Source: Certhia americana (taxonomy: Eukaryota; Chordata; Aves; Passeriformes; Certhiidae). From it: a stretch of DNA of 64,000 bases. The notes below the pieces were generated by a model. That model was not told where the DNA came from, did no database searches, and was given only the letters and a program-made list of their open reading frames with translations. The stretch covers positions 34,858,228 to 34,922,227 of the forward strand of contig CM031879.1 in assembly GCA_018697195.1 (NCBI GenBank). Reading direction: 5' to 3'. Below are positions 1 to 11,813 of this stretch, in pieces. Both the position numbers and the translations under genes were made by a program. How positions within the stretch are numbered: position 1 is the first letter of the stretch; every line of letters starts with the position of its first letter.

Positions 1-1130
1 CAGAAACTTTCATGTAAAAAAAATGTAGAACTAAAGAAATTAATAATATATTGAAAAGTAAGTTTATGTAGCTTACTAGAAATTTTTTACTTAAAGTCAG
101 TAATATACTGGTCATAAAGTTTATGAAACTTGTTTTCTAATAGGAGACAGGAGGGGGTCAAAATTACTTTCTTATATACACACACATACAATTCCTCAGG
201 GTTTTGAATTTTCCTAAGGAATTTTCCCCTTGTTGTTCACTTGGGTGATAATCTCAAGTAATATGGATATAGAAATTCAAATGCATCTTGGAGGCAAAGT
301 TATACCATAATACAAATTTACATTATGATACTTCCAATTTTAAAATTAAAGAGCAATGAGAGACCACAGAATGCAGTTCTTATTGAATTTAGTTATTTTC
401 CAATTAAGTTTATAATTTTCAACTTAAATGAAAACACCTATGGTTAGAGTATAAGCATGCTGTCTATTAAACCCTGATTTCTTTCTACATGTTCTCATCC
501 TTTGTGAGAAGAAGTTGCATTTAGTTAAGATTTAACTTGGATTTTCTCAGCTTAGATAACTATTATATTGAAAATCTCTCATTTCTGGGCATTCATGTCT
601 GCTTAACTATTCACCAAGAATTACTTTACCAACTGTGTCTAATTTAGCTTTTGTGCCTAATTTCTAGGATTAAATTAAAAACAGATGGCCCCTGAGTGGC
701 AAAATGAGCATAAATTAGTCTTATGTATTGAAATTAACATGGCAGAATATTAAAATGAAACTGAAGTACATTTTAGGTGGTGCCTTGCCTTTTATAGAAG
801 TTAGCATGATGCTGAGCATAATTGAGTAATCTTGCACTATGGATCTGGAACCTTAAAAATCCATCTGGCCAGAGAGTCACTTCCTAGAATGTGGGGTACT
901 TTTCACAGAAATACACAGAAAGATGCTATGTTCTTTATTACTTATGCCAATAAATCAGACAGGAGGAATATTAAGATATCCCCTCAGGTTTACAGTGCAA
1001 TTCAAGGGTCAACAAGAGTTGGGACTTGCACAGGAAGAGTTGCTCTTATGAGCAAGTGAGAGTTCTGTAAACATAGAGAGATGAAAACCGTCTACTCATT
1101 TAAGATACATTAAAGGCATAATCTTGACAC

Positions 1131-1148
1131 ATAAATTAATTAATTTAT
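1131..1148. repeat. 18-bp perfect AT palindrome
   Basis: The sequence reads ATAAATTAATTAATTTAT, which is identical to its own reverse complement. Such palindromes are expected now and then in AT-rich DNA. It also holds overlapping TTAATTA/TAATTA homeodomain-type cores, but no function is implied. Confidence 0.5.
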
Positions 1149-2508
1149 ATGATGGCTTGGAAAGAGAGCTTAAAAGATTAGGCAATATCATATTTCTGTC
1201 ATTGTGTTGTAACTGGTGGATGGCCCATCAATATTTCTTTTTTCTGAGGAGCATCAAGTACTTTCAAGTGCTTCTGTTTTAGCTCTTGTCTTTGGAATAG
1301 CTGATAAGTATCTTCCATCTCCTTCCTCTCAGTCATCCTGCTTCTCATCACTTGATACAGTAACCGCCAAACCATTCTTCAAGACAGCTGTGCCTCCAAG
1401 CTCAAAGTAAATCATGCACACTAATGAAGACAGTGAAATTGGAGCTGATTTATTGCTTTCTTCAAGGCTTTTGTTCAAAGAACTTCTGCTGACAGTGGGG
1501 ACAATAAACTGTCATTAGGCCACTGGAATTGTGTTAGAATTACAACACTGACCTCAAGTTCTGTTTGTCCTCCTGCCTGACTCACACACAAAAAAAGTTG
1601 TTTTCCTAGCAAAAAGTTATTCTTTTTATGCATGAAAATCACATGGCATTGTGAGCTCCTCACTGATACATCAGTGCCTATGAAAGTCTATATACCACAG
1701 CAAACCAAATCAAGAGTCACTAGCATTGTTTTGACCTCAATTACCTCAGATTTCTATGTCAGTCTACACATAACCACCTGCTCCTGTTCTACCAAACTCT
1801 GAGCCTACTTGCACAGCTGTATTTCTGTTTGGGCTTCCTGACCTGGACTCTGCTTTGCAATAGGGTGTTTTCTGCCTCCCTTTCCTCTCATCAGCAAAAT
1901 GTCAGAGCAATTGGTGCAGAGCACCCTGCTGCTTGTGTAGAGTCATGGGAGACTGAGTGAAGAAAGAGGTTTGAGGAAGCATCCCATGCCCTAGGTCAGT
2001 GGATATGGAAGGAAAATACACCAGTGCCCCACTCACTGTCTGCAACCTACCTCTGGCATCCTACAGAGGAATGGGAGTCTGACCTTGGCCTCCTGAAACT
2101 AGGTCCCACTCCACCAGGAGGAAGCTTGAATTTACCAAAAAAAAAATTAAGGTGTGCAAGAAATTGGAGAGCCTGGAAAACCTCCAAAAATACTGATTTT
2201 CTCCAAGATCTCCAATTTGCCAGTCCTAGAAATATTGTTTTAAAAGCAAAGCATGCATCACACATGGGTTCTGAATACACTTTGTATACCTGTAACACAT
2301 CTGAACTTACTATCATATTTAACAAAACAGGATGCAGCACTGCATGTGTCTCCCTATTATCATGCTGTTTTACAGCTATAGCTAAAGCTTACTATTGAAA
2401 ATTTAGGTTTCTGACATCTTTTAGTAATCAGAACACTTGAATTATAGCCTGATATGCCTGAAGGGATCTTTATGATTAACTTCACTGATGAACAGGAATC
2501 ACATTAAT

Positions 2509-2570
2509 TAAAAAAAAAAAACCAAAACAAACAAACAACAAAAAAACAATAACCAAAAAACCCCCCAAAC
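2509..2570. repeat. A/C-rich simple sequence
   Basis: A 12-base poly-A run grades into CAAA- and CAACA-type repeats and then a CCCCCC run. It is low-complexity DNA with no coding potential. There is no clear retroposon body upstream. Confidence 0.7.
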
Positions 2571-3899
2571 CATCATCTAATTAAAAAACCCTTCCTAAAT
2601 AGGGATAAATCTATTGAATCAAATTCAACGAAACAAGTCCTTCCTTCTGATGGACCTGTCTTAAACATACACATAGTTTTTTATCTATGGTTTGATATAT
2701 ATTTTTCTGTGAACATTTTGACTGATGGGATAATTTGGGGGATGGTGGGGAGGGTTTTTTTGGTTGCTTTTCAAATTTCAAATTTTCTGTATCTCTGGTT
2801 TGTCTACATTTACCATATAATATACTGTGGTCCTACGATCACAACTTTGAGGCAGTTATGTCTTCTTAGCTGGCTCAAAAACTCCTATGAGTTACGACGT
2901 AGTGTCAGAGGTGAAATCTCCTAAAAGGAGACTTCAGTCTTATGAGAAAATATTAGCAGAAGTATTAGCAGGACCTAATCCCTCTAGCTGGATTGGAAAC
3001 AGCAGAAGAAAACAAAAATGAAAGAGCAAAAGGAAATAGAAAAAAACATCATGGTATTTTTCAGATTGCACAAGCTCTTCACTTAAATAAGAAATTCCAG
3101 GGTTTTCAAGAAAGTTGAACCAAGCATGGAGTATCAACAAGTGCTTTGTCAGCACCCTTTTGCAGACCTCAGAAATTCTGAATTCTGAAACCTTTCAAGG
3201 ACCAGAGGAGATTTTTCTCTTTTAGAGACATCAGAATGACATTTTAAAGGTACTTAAAATAAATGTAAACTGCTTAGGAAATGGGAAAAATAGATCTCCA
3301 AACTTTTGGGGAAAGCCCCACAAAGTGTGATGTTTATCTCCAGTGAACTACAGCATTTAATGCACTCTAAAGACACACTTTAATAAAAAATATTTAGAGC
3401 ACTTTAAGCAAATGTGTCAATGTGATTACACAGGGAAAAAAATAACACTGCCATTTTTGTGTATTTTCCCTTGAAAGTTATTCAATTTTCTAAGACAATT
3501 ACTGTTTTTTATTTAGTTCTGCTTATACTAGGTCTAAGAAACAATTATGAAAACCACATTTTATTTGCCATGATATCACTGGCACAGTAGAGTCTGACAA
3601 AGGACAGATGACAACAGGAAGCTTTCAACAAATTGGTGGTTTAGTCATGAAGGAAATTTCCTTCACCATCGGATTTAAGGGAATTTATTTGGGTACTAAG
3701 TGGCTATAGACAAGCTCTTCTAGCCCACTGGGGGCATAGACCCCAGATCCTGACAACTAGCCTGAGAAGGACTGAGACAGCAGCTTTGCTCAAGCAGGCA
3801 GTAATAAGAGGGAGTGACAGACCTGAACCCCACAGCAGGGCACTGTCAGGACCCGCTGACACCAGACAGCAGGAGTGCCTGCATCTTAGTAGGTCACCA

Positions 3900-4063
3900 T
3901 TCCCAGGAAAAGCACAAGAACTGCCCTGGACAGTTCTTGAGTAGCCATCCCTGAATGTCTTTAACAGATGTGTAGATGTTACACTTAAGGAAATAACTTG
4001 GTGGATTAATGGTTGGACTTGATGATCTTAGAGGTCTTTTCCAGCCTAAGTGATTCTATGATT
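3900..4063 (+). mobile_element. CR1 LINE 3' tail, truncated
   Basis: The sequence follows the CR1 3' end. A segment like 'gccatccctgaatgtctttaacagatgtgtagatgt' (given here only to place it, 3945-3980) leads to a GGTTGGACTTGATGATCTTA block near 4012-4031. Then come 'GAGGTCTTTTCCAGCCTAAG' and the terminal GATTCTATG octamer. Only the last 160 bases or so survive, which is typical of 5'-truncated avian CR1 copies. No coding part remains. The 5' limit is approximate because divergence increases upstream of about 3925. Confidence 0.85.
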
Positions 4064-7000
4064 TGAAGAGGCTGTGTGAAGAGGCATGCAGCAACATGTC
4101 AGCTGGCTGTGCTTGAGTTGGCTGGAGAGAGACTCTATTTTATAGAGGCTTCATCTGGAAGCCCTCCCTGGTCAAACAGAAGCCAGGACAGAAGGATACT
4201 AACACTGATTAAACTCCTCACCTTCAAGTGGTCTTTAACTACACATCCATCAAAGTTTGGGGTTTTTTTATTTCCCATGTTCCTCAGTTAATTTTGGAAA
4301 GCAAATGCTCTATATGATGGAGCTCCCAAACCTTTCAAATGCAGATATTTCCAGGATAGAGAAAACAGGTCATAGGTCTTCTCCTTGGCTGAAAAACTGT
4401 GCTGCAGGCTGTCAGCATCCTTCGCAGCACCAGAAATGTTTTATTTCCATCTGGAAAACCTCACCATCACAGAAGGAGCACCACAGAAGTAGTGGTGATG
4501 TCTCTCTCCCATTCTGCCCTGTATGCCCACACAATGCAGCTTGCTCTTTGGCATTTCTCAGCTACCCATGGAAGAAAAGTGACAGATTTAACTCCATCTG
4601 TGAGACAGACCCAGACCTCAAGCTTTAGTCTATTGGTCTGAGATGACAGGCCTCATTGCTGCAGCATGAGAGAGAAATCCTGCTCAGCTCTCTCAGGAAA
4701 TAGGGTGCACAACTTCAACTGTGGTTGGGTTCAGGTCTGCGGTAGTAGCCCTGGCTCAGGTGCCCATGGTCTGGAGAGACAGAAAATTTCACACAAATCC
4801 CTGGATTTGATGCCTGCACTCCTTCTCAGCTTGCAGTTTTAGCTTGACAACCTAAAGAATGTGGCTTCTGAGGCCACCCATGCATTTTATGTAAAGTATA
4901 TGCTTATATATCTTCATTTATATTCAATTTATATGCTTACAAAAAAGTATGCAGTTTCCAAATCCTCAATCTGTCACCAAAAAAAAAAAAAAATTAAAAA
5001 AATAAATAAAACCAAATCAAACCAGTCCCTCTTCTATCCTGGGCACTTACTGATTTCCAATTCTAAATCTGACAGCAAAACAGATGGTAGAGAAATTGCA
5101 TTCCCACAAGTTTCCTGAAAACAGGACATTGGTTTATTTGACAAGCTGAGGGAATAACTAACGACCCACCTCTCCACAGAATACCAGCAAACAAGAACAG
5201 TAATGGAAGTTTCAACCACTAAGAACATTTTATCTGGACTTTGTATCTAATTAGGTTTAGAGAATTCATCTAGAAGTAAGGAAGATGCCAGGACATAAGT
5301 GCTGCTATTTCTTCAGCTAACAGAGCAGCACGTTGGAAATTGCTCTGCAGAGATACATGAGAAGTCCTGCTCACTTAGCAGGAATCTCTTTGTCCTGCCT
5401 GGGTCTTGGATCACATGCCAGAGTTCAACTTGACCCTAATTAACAGATGTTGCACCAAAGAACTTATTGCCAAGGGACTATCGATGGCTCTATATGCGAA
5501 GACATAAACATATTCATTCTTCAGCAGCAAAAAGAATTAGAAAAGCCTTTATTGACAACATAAATGACATGGAACAATTCAGAAGAAATGGATGTTTGAA
5601 AGCCTGAACCATGTAGGGAGAGTTCCAGTGGAAACTCTGTGTATCAATATTTTATTCTGAAAATGTGTGAACAGTAAAAGAATCTTAATTCACAAATCTT
5701 CATAAATATTAGATTATTCTAAATGCATTCATCATGCAATTCACCTATCATTTGTGCACAGCTTAAAGGTGAAGTGCTTCTCAAGATCCTCTTCATTTTC
5801 CAGGAATAGATTTTGATGTAATTCTGACTTCTCTGACTCATTCTTCTATTTCCTGACAGAGACAACAACCATTGCAGAATAATGAATTTGAAAAATTCAT
5901 CCTTTAATGAACAATCAGAAAAAGAAAGAAGTTCACACATTATTAAATGCACAAATATGCAAATAAGAGTGCTTTTTGCTTTCATTTTTCTTGATGAAAC
6001 TGTCGGTTTAATCAGCAAATTTATTATCTTCAGTAATTTGCCAGAATACCTAATATGCATTCTCTTCACTATCTTTCATGGGAATACCCATATAACAGAT
6101 CTTTGTTAAAAAGCAGGGATAGAATTGCATTTTTTCCCAGAAATTATACAGAAAACCTTTATAAACGGTTTTGAAATAAAATAGTTTTTATTACAAAGGG
6201 CAAGGCTTAAGTGCCTTTCTGTGAAAATAAGACTTATTTTGGCACATAGAAATAGCAGATGTCTATATTTGTTTAAAATCGTGGGTCCTTTGACCTCTGG
6301 ATATCAGAACATTTACGCAAAGCTGTCTACACCAGAACTATTTTTTCAATTACCATTAAGTCTATGGAAAGAAATAGGTATTTCTGGGACATAATTACAA
6401 GTCCAATTAGTGTCCATGAATCACTTTTCTGTCTGTTTCTTTCCATTGACTCTGAAGACTGGCAAGTGTGAATGTGGCATGCTCTTCAATAAGAGCAGTA
6501 GAGGAATTCAGCTGGAAACAAGCTTTCATGGGAATCTGGAAGTCTTTTGAAACCAACAGCAAAGAAAATAGTTTCTGCCTATGACACTGCAAGAGTTCAG
6601 AATCTACACTATCTGTATCTTGAGTGGATTCTCCTGAGATCTTAGACTGTGTATTTAAGTTGAATTGCATAATGATATCTTTGTATGATTGAAGGGAAAC
6701 GGAAGAAGTATGACCTTCTAAAAATAAACGTGCTCCAGATGGAGAGAAGGACAGAGCAGAAGCTGCAGCTGGCCTAGCATCTGTCACTGCACCTGGGGCT
6801 CTCTCTAAAATCCTATTTTCATGAGTTTCTCCTCTGAAAACCCCTTGAAGTTAAGCTCACAAGGATGAGACCATTCCAGAAAGGAGACACAGTCTGTACA
6901 GAGACATATCATGACATGTGTGATGGAACAGCTGCATTCATGAGATTTGGGCAAGGACTGACTGAATCAGAGGGTTGGATGCTGAACCTGAATAGAAAAG

Positions 7001-7735
7001 GCATCTCAGATGGCTTCCCAGGGATGCTTTATCTACTGAGTGGTGGGACAAGCTGGGTCACAGGAGTGGGACAAGACTAATGTACAAAAAATATTCTCTT
7101 GCCATGCTTGCTCATCCTTTCCTTCATCTATAACACTGCAAACTTGTGGAGGTAGAGGAGGGATATATTGTTTCTTCCAAGTACTAATTCATTGAGTACA
7201 AATGAATCAGATGAGAACTTATGTGTAAGGTTCCTTATAAATAGAGATGAGTAGAGTCTGAAATAGCTCATCTGGGAAAGCACACAGATACCATCAAAAA
7301 ACTCACGGGTGAATGAAAAATACAATCTGCTTGACATCTTAAAAATGGCATTTTGGGTGTGTGCTCTCTAATGTTTGCAAAAAGCCATTCTGTGGGGCCA
7401 CCCATGGAAAAAGAATCAAAAAGTAAATGTGAGCTTGTGTATAAGAGTGCATTTCTTTCTGAACAAGACATTCAATAGTTACACTTAAATATTACGCTTC
7501 TCAAGACTCCAAGACACGCCTGTACTAAGAGAAATGTTGCCAAGTTTCTTCTGGTACAAAATGGGTTGAACACAATAGATGTAAGAAGCAGGTAATTCAA
7601 TAGAGTAGTTGTGGGTAGAAATTTCCTTTCAATGTTATCTTCCCCAACAAAAATGTCAAATACAAAACTCATTTAGTTACATGAACATTTAATAAATCTT
7701 AGTAAGAGAAAAACAGAAGTGTTGGATTGTTCTTC
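4064..7735. other. unique non-coding stretch
   Basis: No gene was recognised. An A-rich run lies at 4980-4993. The longest frame here runs on the minus strand from 6787 to 6407 (126 residues, starting at GTG, no recognisable domain, no tract or repeat explaining it). It could be a chance frame, and nothing ties it to a protein family. The remaining frames are under about 125 residues and overlap one another on both strands. Confidence 0.55.
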
Positions 7736-8053
7736 TGTTACAATTCGACACGATCGAACAGACACACACACAACACCTTTCTCCGAGCAAGGCAGAAGCA
7801 AAAGAGGAGGTTTATTATAAAACTCTGATTTATATAGGTTACACACACTGTCCCCTTGATTGGTCAAACAACTGACCTCCTTTGAGACCACACTGGTCAA
7901 ACCATAGGTCCATCAACTCTCACTTCCTTTTAGAAAGGAATGTAAGTAATCGTTGTTTACAAAAATGTGTGTGTGAAATCTGGCTCCAGAAGTTCAAAAC
8001 ATCAGAAGGCTAGACGAAACATGCAAATGCAAGGGCAACATTCTTCCACTACA
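7736..8053 (-). mobile_element. solo LTR-like block of an endogenous retrovirus (minus)
   Basis: Read on the minus strand, the block begins TGTAGTGGAAGAATGTTGCC and ends near GTCGAATTGTAACA, so it has TG...CA termini. About two thirds of the way along lies a TATATAA box (plus 7830-7840). Just downstream is an AATAAA polyadenylation signal (plus 7811-7816 region, seen as TTTATT), then a 'CCTTGCTCGGAGAAAGG' segment typical of the R/U5 part of avian LTRs. Length is about 318 bp. I saw no convincing target-site duplication, so both ends are tentative. No internal gag, pol or env sequence flanks it. Confidence 0.6.
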
Positions 8054-9012
8054 TTATGGTCACATCTGATTCCTTCACTAATGTTCTTTTAGGAGTCACT
8101 TTCTTCTATTATTTGAAAAGGTCACAACTCTTATACCATATGGTTCTGTACTGCTACAAGTCCAGTTTCAAACTAGATGAATAGCTTAGTGACCTCTGGT
8201 TGCTGTTGTCTTTATAACACATGGCTTGTTAGAACATTTTCTTTGTGAGTTAAATTAATATCAAAATCAGCAACTCCATGAGGTGGAGCAGTTCATCTCA
8301 CCTAGCTTTAGTCACTTAAGTCAGCTATCAGACCAATAGGATACTATGATCTCCATAAACAACAGATTTTGGAGATTCTCTCTCTCTACCCTTACTTCTT
8401 ATGTAACAAATGCTTTAATTTATGGGCAGATCATATACACATACAAATATATATAACTAAATGCTCATACTTATATTTATATGTATATTTTAAGGATAGG
8501 TCAAGATCTTTGAGTGCTTCATACTTCTTTGGTTATACTTTCTTTTCATTTTTTGGGACTGGATAATGGTCTCCTTCAATCAGTTTTAATTACATCAGCT
8601 GTCAATTATCTTTCTATTAACCTGAAGACAAGATCACTTTGCTCTTAACTTTAAATTTACATGAAGAGTGAACAGGATTAGCATTTCCACAGTTCCTAGT
8701 TCTTGAAGAGCACCTTGATTTTCCAACTGAATTTAAAGATATGCTGCCAGGCTGAGTATCAGGGATACAGAGGAAGAACTGAAGTATTTGATTACTAGAA
8801 CTGACAATTCACAGTGATTTGCCTTTAAATCTTATTTTTCCAGCTGTTCAAAAGTAATGGAAGCATAAGAAAGATTTAATATTATAAAAAAGATCAGTGA
8901 TAATGTGTTGTTTCTTGCTCCTTACACAGGACACCTACTGAATTGAGGGTGGACTCATGACTGACATAAGCACCAGTCCCTTACCTAAAACCTTTCATAC
9001 CTTTCCCCTAAT
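8054..9012. other. unique spacer between two LTR-like blocks
   Basis: This is AT-rich sequence with no gene or repeat that I recognise. It shows no retroviral internal coding sequence, so the flanking LTR-like blocks are probably separate solo insertions rather than the two ends of one provirus. Confidence 0.5.
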
Positions 9013-9062
9013 TGATAGTGGATCAAAAGGCTGACCCCAAAGATGGTAACAAGCATCAGCAG

Positions 9063-9068
9063 TTTATT
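9063..9068 (-). promoter_or_regulatory. polyadenylation signal of the 9.0-9.4 kb LTR
   Basis: AATAAA on the minus strand, within TTTAATAAACTGCTG. It lies roughly 50 bases before the proposed 3' end of the LTR, the usual arrangement for the R region. Confidence 0.55.
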
Positions 9069-9182
9069 AAAGCCTTCTGCCTTTTCTCTCTTGCAATCCC
9101 ATGGCCAGCACCTCACAACGCTAACTCCTTCCTCTCACACCACAACCTGCCAACTCTAACAAGAACTTTCTCCTCCTAGCTC

Positions 9183-9188
9183 TTTATA
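9183..9188 (-). promoter_or_regulatory. TATA box of the 9.0-9.4 kb LTR
   Basis: Reads TATAAA on the minus strand in the context GGTATAAAGAGC, correctly placed upstream of the LTR polyadenylation signal. Present activity is unknown. Confidence 0.55.
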
Positions 9189-10288
9189 CCTTTTCTCTCA
9201 CATGCATAACACCTGCATGCCCTTTTACTCTTTTGTGGTTGGTATACACATCAGCATTCCGTGCTTCTTCTCCTTCAATGCTGTTCACCTGTCTTATACA
9301 CCTGCACCCCATTAGGGATGAGGCTCCTCCACAGCCCCAGTCCCATTCCTAATCTTCCACAATCTATTCTCCTACAATAATGGTCATGGCCAGTAACTCA
9401 ATAAGTTTGGATTTGCTAACTCACAGAAAACTAACAGAAGGGCTTGGTATAGCAGATCTTAACTATATTACAGTTTTGTTAACAAAATACCACTTCTTTC
9501 CCTGAGAGCACTTCACCCATTTCCTACCTTTGCCTACAAACGCTGCCACCACCATGGGCTCATGTTATTTTATCATTATTGGGGTTTTTAAATGCATTTG
9601 TATTAGCAAAGGTTGTAATCATGAACCAGGTACCCACATTTGACCTGAAGCACGGGAGGAAATGTAGCCCCTCCTGGGTAAGTGCACACAGATGGGAACC
9701 TTAAAGATCTCTGTACAATAGCGGCTTTTGCATCTACTGAAGAGTGAGACACTAAGCCTGGGAGAAATCAGAGAACACATCTTCACAAGCATAATATATA
9801 GGAATGCTTTTCAGGGTATGGGAGATTGTGTGTGTACTTATACACAGACATACAGACAGGTATGCTGAGAACAGAGAAGGTACAAAGCCAGGGAGAATAT
9901 ATTAGTTAACCAAGTGCTGGAGGAAAAACATGGGAAGTTCATCTGTGCCCAAACTGTGCAAGTTGCTGCACTCAAATGTTACATGGAAGTGAAGGTACTC
10001 AGGAAAGAGAGATTTATAAATTGATATTACAGTCAAAAAAAGTGTCCTCCAGCTTTCCTATTTTACTGAATGTTGTTTTTCTTACAAAGAAAGAGAAGGA
10101 TTGCTGTATGTGTCTAATTGTCAGCACTGAGATGTGTAAAACATACAGCAGGAGTCCTGAACTGCAAGAGCCAGGAAAAACAAATGCCAGTGACCACACT
10201 CAGTAAGCATAAACAACATCAGTGCTTGGCATAAAGATGTTAATAGCAAAAATAGTCACTGTTTTAAGTAGAAACATTCATCCTTAGG

Positions 10289-10344
<56 letters not shown>
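10289..10344 (+). repeat. poly-A tract, 56 bases
   Basis: An uninterrupted run of 56 A residues. The bases upstream do not look like a CR1, a SINE or a processed gene copy, and CR1 insertions do not end in poly-A. It is therefore recorded as a mononucleotide repeat; length in an assembly may be inexact. Confidence 0.95.
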
Positions 10345-10346
<2 letters not shown>

Positions 10347-11693
10347 AACTGGACTGAAAAAATTAATTTTCAAATTCATTGCATTAAGCATATATCATTA
10401 AAAATATTGCCTAGAGCAGAAAAATTGCCTAAAAAATTTATATAGACAATAAGAATGTTTTTGAGGAAACAGTGATGATTTTAAAAATTTATTTGGATCT
10501 GTTTAATCTATTTTCTAGTCCTGATCTTTTGGGGACTAATACCTTGAAAGTGATAAATTTCATGCCACAATGCTTGAATGGTCAGATTTCAACAGGAATC
10601 CTTCCTTGGCAGTTGACTTCTCAGTAACAAAATTTCATTCTGAAGTGACACTAGAGAGCTGATATCTTGCTGCACATGTATCTTCCTCTGTAATTAAAAT
10701 CTATTATACATACACTGGGTTCCTCTGGGAAATATGTGTTTGAAATGGGAATTTTAGCAGGATATCATTGATTTCACCACGGATCCTGTTTTGTTTGCAA
10801 GTTGTATACACAGACCAGAATGCTTTCCAGATAAGGATGCAATGCAAATAAATATGTAAAAAGTCAATACTATTTATTATGGTAATTTTGCTTTGTCTTC
10901 AATTAAATTTATAGAATATTTTCAGTTTCGTGCTTAGAGAGTTGTGGATCATATCCTACAATCTTGTTTACTGATTCTTTAAAATGAACTCTTTTTTCAA
11001 TTAAATACACTCTTAAGAAACTTTCATTTTTCCCCAACAATCTTAGCCATAGTAAATCTAATTCTTGGGCCTCAATCTTGTCCTCTCAAGAACACAGCTC
11101 TAAGAATTTGCATTTATCATTATGATTTTATCTGATTTTTTTAATATGTTCTTGGGAGGGCACATCTGAGTGTTAGCAGACAGTGATTTTACTTTGGACC
11201 CAGATTTTGATAAATTGTATTTACAATTCATGGATGAATTCCTGGTACTTTGCAGTCTTTGTAAGAGTGTGATTAAAAGCAAGTTACAAAGAATTGTAAT
11301 ATCTTTCTGCTTAGTCTGTGATAAGAGAGTAGTTTTTCCTAGAATACCAGAAGAGCTGTATAATATGCAATAACAATTGTTTAAGACTGCAAGACCCCTT
11401 TCTTCTCCTTCTTGTTAACACAATATAGTTTTATACACACACTCACCACAAGTATCCATGCACACAAATTTCTAAATATATTCATATGAAAATTTAAGTC
11501 ATTTTATAAGCATGACAAAAGCTTTACTGAGCTGTAAGGCACAGCCAGGTGACTGTATTTTGGTTATGGCTCATTTCACAGCTCATCATAGATGGGCTGG
11601 AGAGCTGATGCAGGGTTCAGTAAGCAAAAAACTCTTTTGTGGAGACAGCAGAAAACCACACAAGTTCTGAACAATGGTGTCTCAGTGGCAACC

Positions 11694-11720
11694 AGACAGA
11701 CAGACAGACGGATAGACAGG
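11694..11720. repeat. (GACA)n microsatellite, short
   Basis: About six imperfect GACA units, interrupted by GACG and GATA variants. Confidence 0.85.
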
Positions 11721-11781
11721 TTTCAGGCATCCATGAATCGTAAATGGGCAGCAATGCACTTCAAGCCATTAGAAAGCTCAG

Positions 11782-11812
<31 letters not shown>
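11782..11812 (+). repeat. poly-A tract, 31 bases
   Basis: An uninterrupted run of 31 A residues. The poly-lysine end of a short frame reading into it (from 11592) is an artefact of this tract. No retroposon body is recognised upstream. Confidence 0.95.

Positions 11813-11813
<1 letters not shown>

Larger units (their letters stand above)
1..3899. other. AT-rich unique non-coding stretch
   Basis: No gene or recognisable transposon is visible. Reading frames on both strands are short and broken, and none resembles a known protein. Local features are an 18-bp perfect AT palindrome at 1131-1148 and an A/C-rich simple tract at 2509-2570. The part from about 3720 to 3900 is somewhat richer in G and C and leads into a CR1 tail; it could be an older, unrecognised repeat. 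Confidence 0.6.
9013..9376 (-). mobile_element. solo LTR-like block of an endogenous retrovirus (minus)
   Basis: On the minus strand it runs from TGTAGGAGAATAG to CCACTATCA, so the ends are TG...CA with a loose terminal inverted repeat (TGTAGG versus TGATAG). A TATAAA box lies at plus 9183-9188 and an AATAAA signal at plus 9063-9068, about 120 bases downstream in the transcribed direction, which is normal LTR spacing. The flanks CTAAT (9008-9012) and ATAAT (9377-9381) match at four of five bases and may be a decayed target-site duplication. Length is 364 bp, with no internal retroviral genes nearby. The class (ERVL- or ERVK-like) cannot be fixed by eye. Confidence 0.7.
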
